A stretch of DNA of 24,623 bases from GWA2-49-15 sp964359085 (GTDB taxonomy: Bacteria > Bdellovibrionota > Bacteriovoracia > Bacteriovoracales > Bacteriovoracaceae). Positions within the stretch are counted from its first letter, which is position 1, and each line of letters begins with the position of its first letter. Where the stretch lies: NCBI GenBank assembly GCA_964359085.1, contig CAYHRT010000029.1, positions 1-24,623 of the forward strand, given 5' to 3'. Below the pieces are notes generated by a model, which did not search any database, had not been told where the DNA came from, and saw nothing but the letters and a program-made list of their open reading frames with translations. Both the position numbers and the translations under genes were made by a program. Of the stretch, positions 1 to 7,126 are shown in pieces.

Positions 1-1
1 C

Positions 2-727
2 ATAGGCCCTGCTCCGGCCAACATCGTGAGTGCGCCCTTGATGGAGGCCCTCACCAGTGCCCTGGATGAAAGTGAAAAAAATAAAAACTGTAAATTAGTT
101 ATTTTGACAGGTGAAGGGAAGCATTTTAGTTATGGCGCCAGTGTGGAAGAGCATGCCCCGAAGGAAGTAGGGAAGATGCTGCCAAGCTTTCACAAGCTTA
201 TTGGTAAGATGATCGCTCATCCCGTTCCTATTTTGGCAAGGGTTCGAGGTCGCTGCTTGGGTGGTGGCTTTGAAGTCGCCATGGCCTGTCACTTTCTCTT
301 TACTGAAGACGCTGCACAGTTTGCGGTGCCTGAAATTAAATTGGGCGTCTTTCCTCCACCTGCCTGTGCCTTGTTGCCACTGAAAGTGGGAGATGTACGC
401 GCTAACGAAATGGTTTTAACCGGCGAGAATTTTTCAGGCGAAGATTTATATCGCTTGGGCATGGCCAATGATTGTTCGCCTGCCAATGAGATTGGTGAGA
501 TAGACAAACGTATTCAGCTCTTTGTGGAAAAGAAAATCCTGCCGAAGAGCAGTTCTTCGATCAGAATGGCCACCTTGGCCTCGCGTCTGTTTATGCGCGA
601 ACATTTTCAAAAATACATTGAAAAACTTGAGTTGCTCTACTTAAACGATTTAATGAAGACTGAGGATGCCAACGAGGGAATTATGGCGTTTTTAGAAAAG
701 CGCGTGGCGGTTTGGAAAAACCAATAA
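2..727 (+). CDS. dch: Cyclohexa-1,5-diene-1-carbonyl-CoA hydratase, 5' end cut off
   Basis: Crotonase-family hydratase that adds water to the cyclic dienoyl-CoA made by benzoyl-CoA reductase. The reading frame stays open to the window's left edge (I-G-P-A-P-A-N-I before the first GTG at 26), and the conserved crotonase N-terminus aligns across that GTG. The true start therefore lies outside the window and about 241 residues are visible of a usual ~255-260. Dch-type motifs are GKHFSYGASVEEH, the oxyanion-hole segment RGRCLGGGFEVAMACH, and PEIKLGVFPPPA. The GASVEEH segment separates it from ordinary enoyl-CoA hydratases, which read AGADI there. It lies 15 nt upstream of bcrC, which supports the role. 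Oah, the ring hydrolase, is a larger crotonase and fits less well. Confidence 0.85.
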   Translation: MGPAPANIVSAPLMEALTSALDESEKNKNCKLVILTGEGKHFSYGASVEEHAPKEVGKMLPSFHKLIGKMIAHPVPILARVRGRCLGGGFEVAMACHFLFTEDAAQFAVPEIKLGVFPPPACALLPLKVGDVRANEMVLTGENFSGEDLYRLGMANDCSPANEIGEIDKRIQLFVEKKILPKSSSSIRMATLASRLFMREHFQKYIEKLELLYLNDLMKTEDANEGIMAFLEKRVAVWKNQ

Positions 728-742
728 TGTAAAGGATTTCAT

Positions 743-1927
743 GTGAATGCCCCTGAGATTATAAAACGTTGCCTCTGTCTCTATCAGGATATTGATCTAA
801 GCAGCGTGAAAGAATGGAAAAAACAAACAGGCAAAGCGGCGATAGGATTTTTCCCTGTTTATGTTCCCAAAGAACTTATTCATGCCGCCGGCATGTTGCC
901 AGTCGGATTAATGGGCGCCGGCGATCAGCTGGAGATTATTCGTGGAGACGCCTATTTTCAGTCCTATATTTGTCATATTCCGCGTTCAACAATAGAGATG
1001 GCGGTAAGCGGCCGTCTGGATTGTATGGATGGTTTTCTCTTCCCTGCCATTTGTGATGTCATCAGAAATCTTTCGGGCATGTTTCAAACAATCTTGAAGG
1101 AAAAATATATTAAGTACATGGATTACCCGCAAAATTTTAAACGCGAACTCGGGGGGCAATTCTATCAGTACGAAATGCGCGATCTCTTGAATGGATTAAG
1201 TCGTATAAGCGGGCGGCCAATAACAGATGAAGCCATTGGCCATTCCATCCGACTCTTTAACGAGAATAGAAGAGTGATTGAAGAACTCTACGAACTGCGG
1301 GCCCAGTCCCCTCATTTAATATCGGCCTATGATCTCTATCTGCTGGTTTGGTCATCTAATGTTTTGGAAGTGACTGAGCATACCCAGATGTTGCGTGAGT
1401 ATAAAAAAGATATTTTGAAAAATGCCGATGCTCTTCGGACTCAGGACAATGTTCGAGTGGTGGTCACAGGTGCTTTCTGCGAGCAACCGCCGCTGATGAT
1501 GATTAAATCTCTGGAACTGAGCGGCTGTTATATTGTGGATGACGACTGGGTTTTAGGTGCCCGCTATATCGTCGGAGATATTGAAGGAGAAATCGAAGGC
1601 GATATTAAGACTAAAGGCGATCCCTTGGCGGCCTTATCTGATGCTTATCTCTATCAGGCGGTTTCAACCGCTTCCCGCTATGAAGGCGATGCTGAGAAAG
1701 GACGTTTTTTAATTGAGCAGGTAAAAAAGCGACGGGCCGAAGGGGTGATCTTTTGCGCTCCCAGTTTTTGTGACCCGGCCTTGCTGGAGCGACCGATGTT
1801 GCATGAAGCGCTCAAGGCGGCAAATATCCCGTATACCTCCATGAAATACTCTGAAAACACCGGACAATTCCAGGTAGTCAAAGAACAATCGGGAACATTT
1901 GCGGATTCAATAAAGTTGTGGGGTTGA
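743..1927 (+). CDS. bcrC: Benzoyl-CoA reductase (ATP-dependent, class I), subunit C (gamma)
   Basis: One of the two HgdB-family subunits that bind benzoyl-CoA and the active-site iron-sulfur clusters of the oxygen-sensitive dearomatising reductase. It has 394 residues, close to family members. Visible hallmarks are GFFPVYVPKELIHAAGMLP near residue 35, YICHIPRSTIEMA, PAICDVIRN, and the C-terminal APSFCDPALLERPML; these cysteines are candidate cluster ligands. The GTG start at 743 follows AAGGA by 6 nt. The ATG at 741 is immediately followed by a stop in its own frame, so it cannot be used. It lies 15 nt after dch and overlaps or abuts bcrB. The order C-B-A-D matches the Thauera/Rhodopseudomonas type. 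Assignment over 2-hydroxyacyl-CoA dehydratase rests on the complete four-gene set plus dch. Confidence 0.92.
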   Translation: MNAPEIIKRCLCLYQDIDLSSVKEWKKQTGKAAIGFFPVYVPKELIHAAGMLPVGLMGAGDQLEIIRGDAYFQSYICHIPRSTIEMAVSGRLDCMDGFLFPAICDVIRNLSGMFQTILKEKYIKYMDYPQNFKRELGGQFYQYEMRDLLNGLSRISGRPITDEAIGHSIRLFNENRRVIEELYELRAQSPHLISAYDLYLLVWSSNVLEVTEHTQMLREYKKDILKNADALRTQDNVRVVVTGAFCEQPPLMMIKSLELSGCYIVDDDWVLGARYIVGDIEGEIEGDIKTKGDPLAALSDAYLYQAVSTASRYEGDAEKGRFLIEQVKKRRAEGVIFCAPSFCDPALLERPMLHEALKAANIPYTSMKYSENTGQFQVVKEQSGTFADSIKLWG

Positions 1928-1929
1928 GC

Positions 1930-3207
1930 GTGCAAAATAAAAGTACAGAAATTCAAAAAGAAGAGAGTATGGTGTTGCAAAAGGATATGATCGCGGATCA
2001 TTTCAAGCAGCTTGCCAATGCTTGTGAACTCGGGAAAAAAGTTGTTTACACTTTTGTTCCGGGAAATTTAAACGAATTGATTTGGGCCTTTGATATGCTT
2101 CCTGTCCATCCTGAGATCAATGCCTTGCAATCGGGGATGCGTAAAAAATCCGGTGACTATATTACCGAGGCAGAGAAATTTGGGCATTCTGAAGATGTCT
2201 GTACTTATGTGAAGTGCGATATTGGGATGTTGAAGAAAGGCAATATCGGCCCGACCGGAGAAAAATTACCTGAACCTGATCTCCTGCTTCTAAGCTACAC
2301 GGGTTGTTTTACTTTTATGAAGTGGTTCGAACTTTTAAAGCAAGAATACAAGTGCCCAGTGGTGATGTTGCACGTCCCCTATCAAGCCGATGGCAAAATT
2401 ACTCCTGAGATGTCCCGTTATGTCTCAGATCAAATTCGGAAAGAAGTCATTCCGGCATTGGAAAAAATTTCCGGCAAAAAGTTGGATGAGGCCCGGCTGC
2501 AGGAGCTTTTGGCATGTTCATCAAGGGCGGAAGATGACTTATGCGCTGTTTGGAATGCTGGAAAGTTAACCCCTTCTCCTATCGATGCCTATTTTGGTGG
2601 CGTTTATTATATAGGTCCCATTTTTACCGCTTTCCGTGGTCTGCCTAAATGTGAAGAGTATTATAAAACCTTGCTCAAAGAAGTGGATTATCGGGCAAAA
2701 AATAAACTAGGCCCCATCACCCCTGAGGGCCATGTGGTGAAAGAAAAATATCGTCTCATTGTTGAGGGGCCACCAAATTGGACCAGCTTTAGAGAATTTT
2801 GGAAGATGTTTTACGATGAGGGTGCTGTGGTGGTGGCATCATCCTATACTAAAGTCGGCGGTCTCTATGATCAGGGTTTTCGGCATGATTTCAAACGCCC
2901 TTTTGAAAGCATGGCCGAGTATTGCTTGGGTTGCTATACCAATATGCACTTACCAGGACGCATTGATCTGCTTGAGAAATATGCCAAGGAATATCATGCC
3001 GATGGTTTTCTCATCAATTCGATCAAGAGCTGTAATTCCTTTTCTGCTGGTCAGTTGCTCATCATGCGTGAACTGGAGAAAAAGACCAATTTGCCCGGGG
3101 GATTTGTGGAATCGGATTTGGTTGATCCTCGCTATTTTAGTGCCGCCAATATTAAAAATCGTTTGGAGTCATATTTTCAAATGGTTGATGCCAAAAGAGG
3201 AGCGTGA
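1930..3207 (+). CDS. bcrB: Benzoyl-CoA reductase (ATP-dependent, class I), subunit B (beta)
   Basis: Second HgdB-like subunit of the catalytic BcrBC module. Diagnostic blocks are VVYTFVPGNLNELIWAFDML, EINALQSGMRKKSGDYI, GHSEDVCTYVKCDIGML, LLSYTGCFTFMKWFELL and, near the end, SIKSCNSFSAGQLLIMREL. The several conserved cysteines fit iron-sulfur ligation. The frame stays open from GTG 1918. I prefer GTG 1930 (about 425 aa) because GTGGGG at 1918-1923 precedes it at workable spacing and because the bcrC stop/bcrB start text TGAGCGTG recurs exactly at the bcrB/bcrA junction. ATG 1969 is a weaker alternative. The gene is translationally close-coupled to bcrC and bcrA. Confidence 0.92.
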   Translation: MQNKSTEIQKEESMVLQKDMIADHFKQLANACELGKKVVYTFVPGNLNELIWAFDMLPVHPEINALQSGMRKKSGDYITEAEKFGHSEDVCTYVKCDIGMLKKGNIGPTGEKLPEPDLLLLSYTGCFTFMKWFELLKQEYKCPVVMLHVPYQADGKITPEMSRYVSDQIRKEVIPALEKISGKKLDEARLQELLACSSRAEDDLCAVWNAGKLTPSPIDAYFGGVYYIGPIFTAFRGLPKCEEYYKTLLKEVDYRAKNKLGPITPEGHVVKEKYRLIVEGPPNWTSFREFWKMFYDEGAVVVASSYTKVGGLYDQGFRHDFKRPFESMAEYCLGCYTNMHLPGRIDLLEKYAKEYHADGFLINSIKSCNSFSAGQLLIMRELEKKTNLPGGFVESDLVDPRYFSAANIKNRLESYFQMVDAKRGA

Positions 3208-3209
3208 GC

Positions 3210-4544
3210 GTGGAGTGCTATATCGGAATCGATCTGGGTTCGACAACCACCAAGGCCGTTTATTTGGATGCCCAGGAAAATATTATCGGCCGCGGAATTA
3301 CAAATTCGCGCAGTAATTATGATCTGGCCTGCCAGATCGCGAGAGAAGAGGCCGAAATATCGGCGCGTTTTGGTATTTTGAAACAGGAAATAGCGACCTC
3401 TTCAGTAAATGTATTGCCATGGATCTTGTGCAAATTCAAGTTGGCCCAACATATGGCGCAGCTTAAATCTTTGCGCCAAGAATGTATCAGCGTGGCAGTT
3501 CGTCTCTTGTCCGATAAAAGTGAAAAGTATAATGCGGCCTTGCGGGAAATCTTCGATTGCATGGAACTTGAGGCAAAAAAGCTTTACAGTCCCGACGTTT
3601 CTAATCGTAGCGATTTTTTTCGCGATTTGGCCGCCGTTCAATATATCAATTTATCTGAGGAACTAGCATCTAAAAACTCTAAAGATAAGGATTATTCCTT
3701 TGATAAGTTGATTGGGATTTTCGATAGTTCAATTTTAAAAGTCGAAAGCAAAAGTTATGCTAAAGATTTTGATCAGTATCTTAAGTTCGCTCGTGATGAA
3801 GTGGTCAAAATCCCACAGTTTCTCAATCTCAAAGATAAAATTGAAGCTGCCACGAATAAAATTATTGGGTTTAGGTTCGAGGTCGTCAATACCATTGGAA
3901 CTGGCTATGGCCGCCAACGCTTGCCGTTTCCCAAACACCAAATTCGTTCAGAAATTTTATGTCATGGACTGGGGGCCCACGCCATGTTCCCTGCTACCCG
4001 GACCGTTTTAGATATTGGAGGCCAGGACACTAAGGCCATTCAAGTCGATGGTGAAGGAATTGTAACCAATTTCCAAATGAATGATCGCTGTGCCGCAGGA
4101 TGCGGACGCTATTTGGGTTATATCGCCGACGAAATGAATATGGGCATTCAAGAATTAGGCCCCATGGCGATGAAGGCCACAACGGTGTCGAAAATTAATT
4201 CCACCTGCACTGTTTTTGCTGGCGCCGAATTGCGTGAACGTTTGTCATTGGGTGAGCGGCGAGAAGATATCCTGGCCGGCCTCCACCGCGCCATTATCCT
4301 GCGTGCCATGTCTCTCTTGGCCAGAAGTGGTGGCATTGCCAGCGAGTTCACCTTTACGGGAGGTGTGGCAAGAAATGAGGCCGCGGTCAAGGCCCTCCAT
4401 AAATTAGTAGAAGAGAATTATGGCAAAATGAAAATTAATATAAGTGCGGATTCTATTTTTACGGGGGCCGTGGGGGCCGCGCTTTTCGCCAAGCGCGATA
4501 CGCGCGGAGATCTCGCCAACGTGGATCTGAGCAAATTAGGGTGA
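3210..4544 (+). CDS. bcrA: Benzoyl-CoA reductase (ATP-dependent, class I), subunit A (alpha), ASKHA ATPase
   Basis: ATP-hydrolysing electron activase subunit. With BcrD it drives low-potential electrons into BcrBC. GTG 3210 is chosen because GAGGAG (3197-3202) lies 7 nt upstream; GTG 3204 would leave only 1 nt. The 444-residue protein has the phosphate-1 loop IGIDLGSTTTKA (residues 5-16), phosphate-2 loop DIGGQDTK (about 268-275), and adenosine-side TGGVARNEAAV. Cysteines C294 and C298 (RCAAGCGR) are candidates for the [4Fe-4S] bridging the A/D dimer; C333 (NSTC) is a further conserved-looking cysteine. A large insert of roughly 160 residues (about 60-220) between the first phosphate motif and GTGYGRQ marks the larger, Thauera-type alpha subunit rather than the short Azoarcus BzdP/Q type. 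Confidence 0.93.
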   Translation: MECYIGIDLGSTTTKAVYLDAQENIIGRGITNSRSNYDLACQIAREEAEISARFGILKQEIATSSVNVLPWILCKFKLAQHMAQLKSLRQECISVAVRLLSDKSEKYNAALREIFDCMELEAKKLYSPDVSNRSDFFRDLAAVQYINLSEELASKNSKDKDYSFDKLIGIFDSSILKVESKSYAKDFDQYLKFARDEVVKIPQFLNLKDKIEAATNKIIGFRFEVVNTIGTGYGRQRLPFPKHQIRSEILCHGLGAHAMFPATRTVLDIGGQDTKAIQVDGEGIVTNFQMNDRCAAGCGRYLGYIADEMNMGIQELGPMAMKATTVSKINSTCTVFAGAELRERLSLGERREDILAGLHRAIILRAMSLLARSGGIASEFTFTGGVARNEAAVKALHKLVEENYGKMKINISADSIFTGAVGAALFAKRDTRGDLANVDLSKLG

Positions 4545-4548
4545 TATT

Positions 4549-5412
4549 ATGTTCTATACGGTAGGAATTGATGTCGGTTCGAGTGCGATTAAGACAGTAC
4601 TTTTTTCTTTTGATAAAAATGGTGAGAATGAAAAACTGCTGGCAAAAGATTTAAGTAAAATAAGGAAAAGAGATACCAAAGAGGTCATTCGGATTTCCTT
4701 TCAAAATGTGCTGCATGATGCCGGATTGCAAGAAAGGGATATCGCTTATATTGGGACGACCGGCGAAGGAGAAATGGTAGACTTCAGGCGGGGACACTTC
4801 TATTCCATGACCACTCATGCCCGAGGTGGGATCTATTTACACCCGCACCTCAACGCTGTGATTGATATGGGGGCCTTACATTCAAAGGTGGTGATGATCG
4901 ACGATAAATCAAAGGTGCTTGATTATCGCATGACCTCGCAATGTGCCTCTGGTTCCGGACAATTTCTGGAAAACATTTCGCGTTATTTAGGTATTGCGAT
5001 GGAAGATATTGGTCGTCTTTCCAAAGAAGCGGACAACCCTGAGGTTGTTTCGAATATCTGTGCTGTATTATCTGAAACTGATGTGATCAATATGGTCAGC
5101 CGTGGAATTTCGGCCAGCAATATTTTAAAAGGCATCCATCTTTCTATGGGACGTCGGATGGTGCGTCTGCTGCGCGCTCTCAAAGGCCGTGGACTAGTCA
5201 TGATTACCGGTGGTCTGGCCAATGATACCGGCCTTCTCGCGGCAATGCAGGAATTGGCGGTGAAAGATGACATGCAAGTGGAGTTCATCGCTCATCTTGA
5301 TTCAATCTTTGCTGGGGCGATGGGAGCTGGATTGTGGAGTGGCTTTCGCTATCTTAAATTGCAGAATGCCGAGAGCATAAAGGGGAGTCATGCAAACACA
5401 CCTCAGCAGTAA
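4549..5412 (+). CDS. bcrD: Benzoyl-CoA reductase (ATP-dependent, class I), subunit D (delta), ASKHA ATPase
   Basis: Smaller ATPase partner of BcrA (287 aa, the normal size). It shows the phosphate-1 motif VGIDVGSSAIKT at the N-terminus, phosphate-2 region IDMGALHSK, QCASGSGQFLENI with C132, NICAVLSETDVIN with C171, and the adenosine motif MITGGLANDTGL. The conserved cysteines fit the [4Fe-4S] cluster at the subunit interface. The ATG at 4549 comes 4 nt after the bcrA stop, with AGGGTGA overlapping that stop as ribosome site. The 3' end overlaps the ligase gene by 23 nt. The protein belongs to the same family as hydroxyglutaryl-CoA dehydratase activases, but gene context fixes the role. Confidence 0.92.
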   Translation: MFYTVGIDVGSSAIKTVLFSFDKNGENEKLLAKDLSKIRKRDTKEVIRISFQNVLHDAGLQERDIAYIGTTGEGEMVDFRRGHFYSMTTHARGGIYLHPHLNAVIDMGALHSKVVMIDDKSKVLDYRMTSQCASGSGQFLENISRYLGIAMEDIGRLSKEADNPEVVSNICAVLSETDVINMVSRGISASNILKGIHLSMGRRMVRLLRALKGRGLVMITGGLANDTGLLAAMQELAVKDDMQVEFIAHLDSIFAGAMGAGLWSGFRYLKLQNAESIKGSHANTPQQ

Positions 5413-7126
5413 GGATACATTAGGACCATTTCATCTCAACATCGGCACCATGCTTATTGAAAATGGTCATAAATTTGCCAGTGCCCATGCTTTTGGCGAG
5501 AGAGACAAAGAGGTTTATCGGTATTGGACCTGGCAACAACTCAGTGCTGATATTGTGGCGTTCGCCTGTTATTTAAAGACTGAAGGCTTCAAATCTGGTG
5601 ATAAAATTGCTTTGGTTTCGTCCAATTCTTATTATCGTTTAGTTTGTGAAATGGCGGTTATGGCATCAGGGATGGTGGCCGTGCCTATTTTTCCCGGCTA
5701 TCCCTTTGAGCTGATGGGACAGTTAATTGAATTTGCTGATTGCAATCTGCTCATCGTTGAAGGCCAAGAGAAAATCGCCACTTTAGGAAATTTCGGTGGA
5801 AAATATTTGCCAAAAAAAATTATTGAAATACGGCAGGTTCCAGTTTTGCTAAAAACTGATTTCAGTTCATTGCAGGAAGAGATACTTAGGCAATGGCAAG
5901 CCGTTTTACCGCAGGAGCGCTGTCTCATTATGTTTACCTCGGGGACCACCACTTTCCCCAAAGGCGTGATGCTGACCCATCGAAATATTTTGTCGCAACA
6001 AAAATCAAATGAACAATTGTGGAAGTTAAACTCTGGCTTGCGCTTTCTTTGCTACCTCCCTTGGCATCATAGCTTTGGAGGACTTTTTGAGCGCTTCTTA
6101 GTTTTATCTTCAGGCGGGATGTTGGCCATCGATGATTCTTTGGGAAGAGATGTTAACCGTTTATTGGAAAATTGGGCCTTGATTAAACCCCATATTTACT
6201 TCAGTGTTCCACGCGTCTATCAAGAAATTGTCGCCAGTGTCCTTTCGAATCCCGAACAGGCACGTAACTTCTTTCATCCCGAGCTAAAGTTTGTTTTTAC
6301 CGCTGCTGCCCCTCTCCCCTTGAGCACGTCGAATATTTTTAAAGAAAAGAATATCCCGGTGGTTGAAGGTTGGGGACTTACGGAAACTTCACCTTGTTGT
6401 ACTTTAACCGCCCAATCCTTAGATCGAACGCCGGGAATTGTAGGATGGCCTATCCCAGAAGTGCAGGTGAAATTAGCAGAAGAACAGGAAATTTGTGTCA
6501 AAGGCCCCAATGTCATGCAGGGATATTATAAGTTGCCCGAAGTGACCGCCAAGGTTATTGATTCTGAGGGATGGTTTCACACCGGAGACGTCGGTGAGAT
6601 TACCTCCGAGGGATTGAGGATTATTTCCCGTCTGGATAGAATTTTTAAACTTTCCAATGCTGAGAAAGTCTTTCCAGTCGCCATGGAAGAGAAGGCCACC
6701 AAGCGCTGTAATTATATCAAGTATATTTACGTTTTTGGGAGTGGTGGTCCTGCACCGCTGGGGCTGGTTTTTCCCAACTTGCTTCTCTTGCAGGCAAAAC
6801 AAGTGGATATTGCCGAATGTGTGCGTCCTCAAAGCTGCGCCACCCTCTCAGACTGCCTTAAGCAGTGTATCTGCGAAATCAATGAATATCACGACGTGAA
6901 ATATGAAAGATTGAGTAAGGTGCTTGTTATCAATCGTGAGTTGAGTATTGAGAAAGAAGAGCTTACACCATCCATGAAGCTTGTGCCGAGGATCATTGAA
7001 CGTAATTTTAAAAAATATATAGATTTTTTAAGAACAGGTTCTGGCAAAATGCCACCCACCGATTCTTATTTGATTGAACTAACCGAGAGGAGTACCTATG
7101 GGACATACAATGGGACACATAAGTAA
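5390..7126 (+). CDS. AMP-forming acyl/aryl-CoA ligase, long-chain acyl-CoA synthetase type
   Basis: ANL-family adenylating enzyme that makes a CoA thioester from a carboxylate with ATP. It has 578 residues. Motifs are the P-loop TSGTTTFPKG (T183-G192, with Thr188 where Gly is usual), LPWHHSFGG, EGWGLTETSP, GWFHTGDVGE, and SRLDRIFKLSNAEKVFP. The C-terminus ELTPSMKLVPRIIERNFKKY resembles long-chain acyl-CoA synthetases rather than classical benzoate-CoA ligases. The start overlaps bcrD by 23 nt with AGGGGAG just upstream. Placement between bcrD and beta-oxidation genes suggests activation of benzoate, 4-hydroxybenzoate or a ring-derived/side-chain acid. The substrate cannot be told from sequence. 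Confidence 0.8.
   Translation: MQTHLSSKDTLGPFHLNIGTMLIENGHKFASAHAFGERDKEVYRYWTWQQLSADIVAFACYLKTEGFKSGDKIALVSSNSYYRLVCEMAVMASGMVAVPIFPGYPFELMGQLIEFADCNLLIVEGQEKIATLGNFGGKYLPKKIIEIRQVPVLLKTDFSSLQEEILRQWQAVLPQERCLIMFTSGTTTFPKGVMLTHRNILSQQKSNEQLWKLNSGLRFLCYLPWHHSFGGLFERFLVLSSGGMLAIDDSLGRDVNRLLENWALIKPHIYFSVPRVYQEIVASVLSNPEQARNFFHPELKFVFTAAAPLPLSTSNIFKEKNIPVVEGWGLTETSPCCTLTAQSLDRTPGIVGWPIPEVQVKLAEEQEICVKGPNVMQGYYKLPEVTAKVIDSEGWFHTGDVGEITSEGLRIISRLDRIFKLSNAEKVFPVAMEEKATKRCNYIKYIYVFGSGGPAPLGLVFPNLLLLQAKQVDIAECVRPQSCATLSDCLKQCICEINEYHDVKYERLSKVLVINRELSIEKEELTPSMKLVPRIIERNFKKYIDFLRTGSGKMPPTDSYLIELTERSTYGTYNGTHK

Noticed and set aside
2759..3316. 185-codon open frame on the + strand inside bcrB and the start of bcrA
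   Set aside because: It lies in another frame of well-conserved bcrB/bcrA, and its translation shows no domain or motif.
743..5412. 2-hydroxyacyl-CoA dehydratase plus activator
   Set aside because: Same superfamily, but two different ATPase subunits, the large insert in BcrA and the adjacent dch fit benzoyl-CoA reductase.
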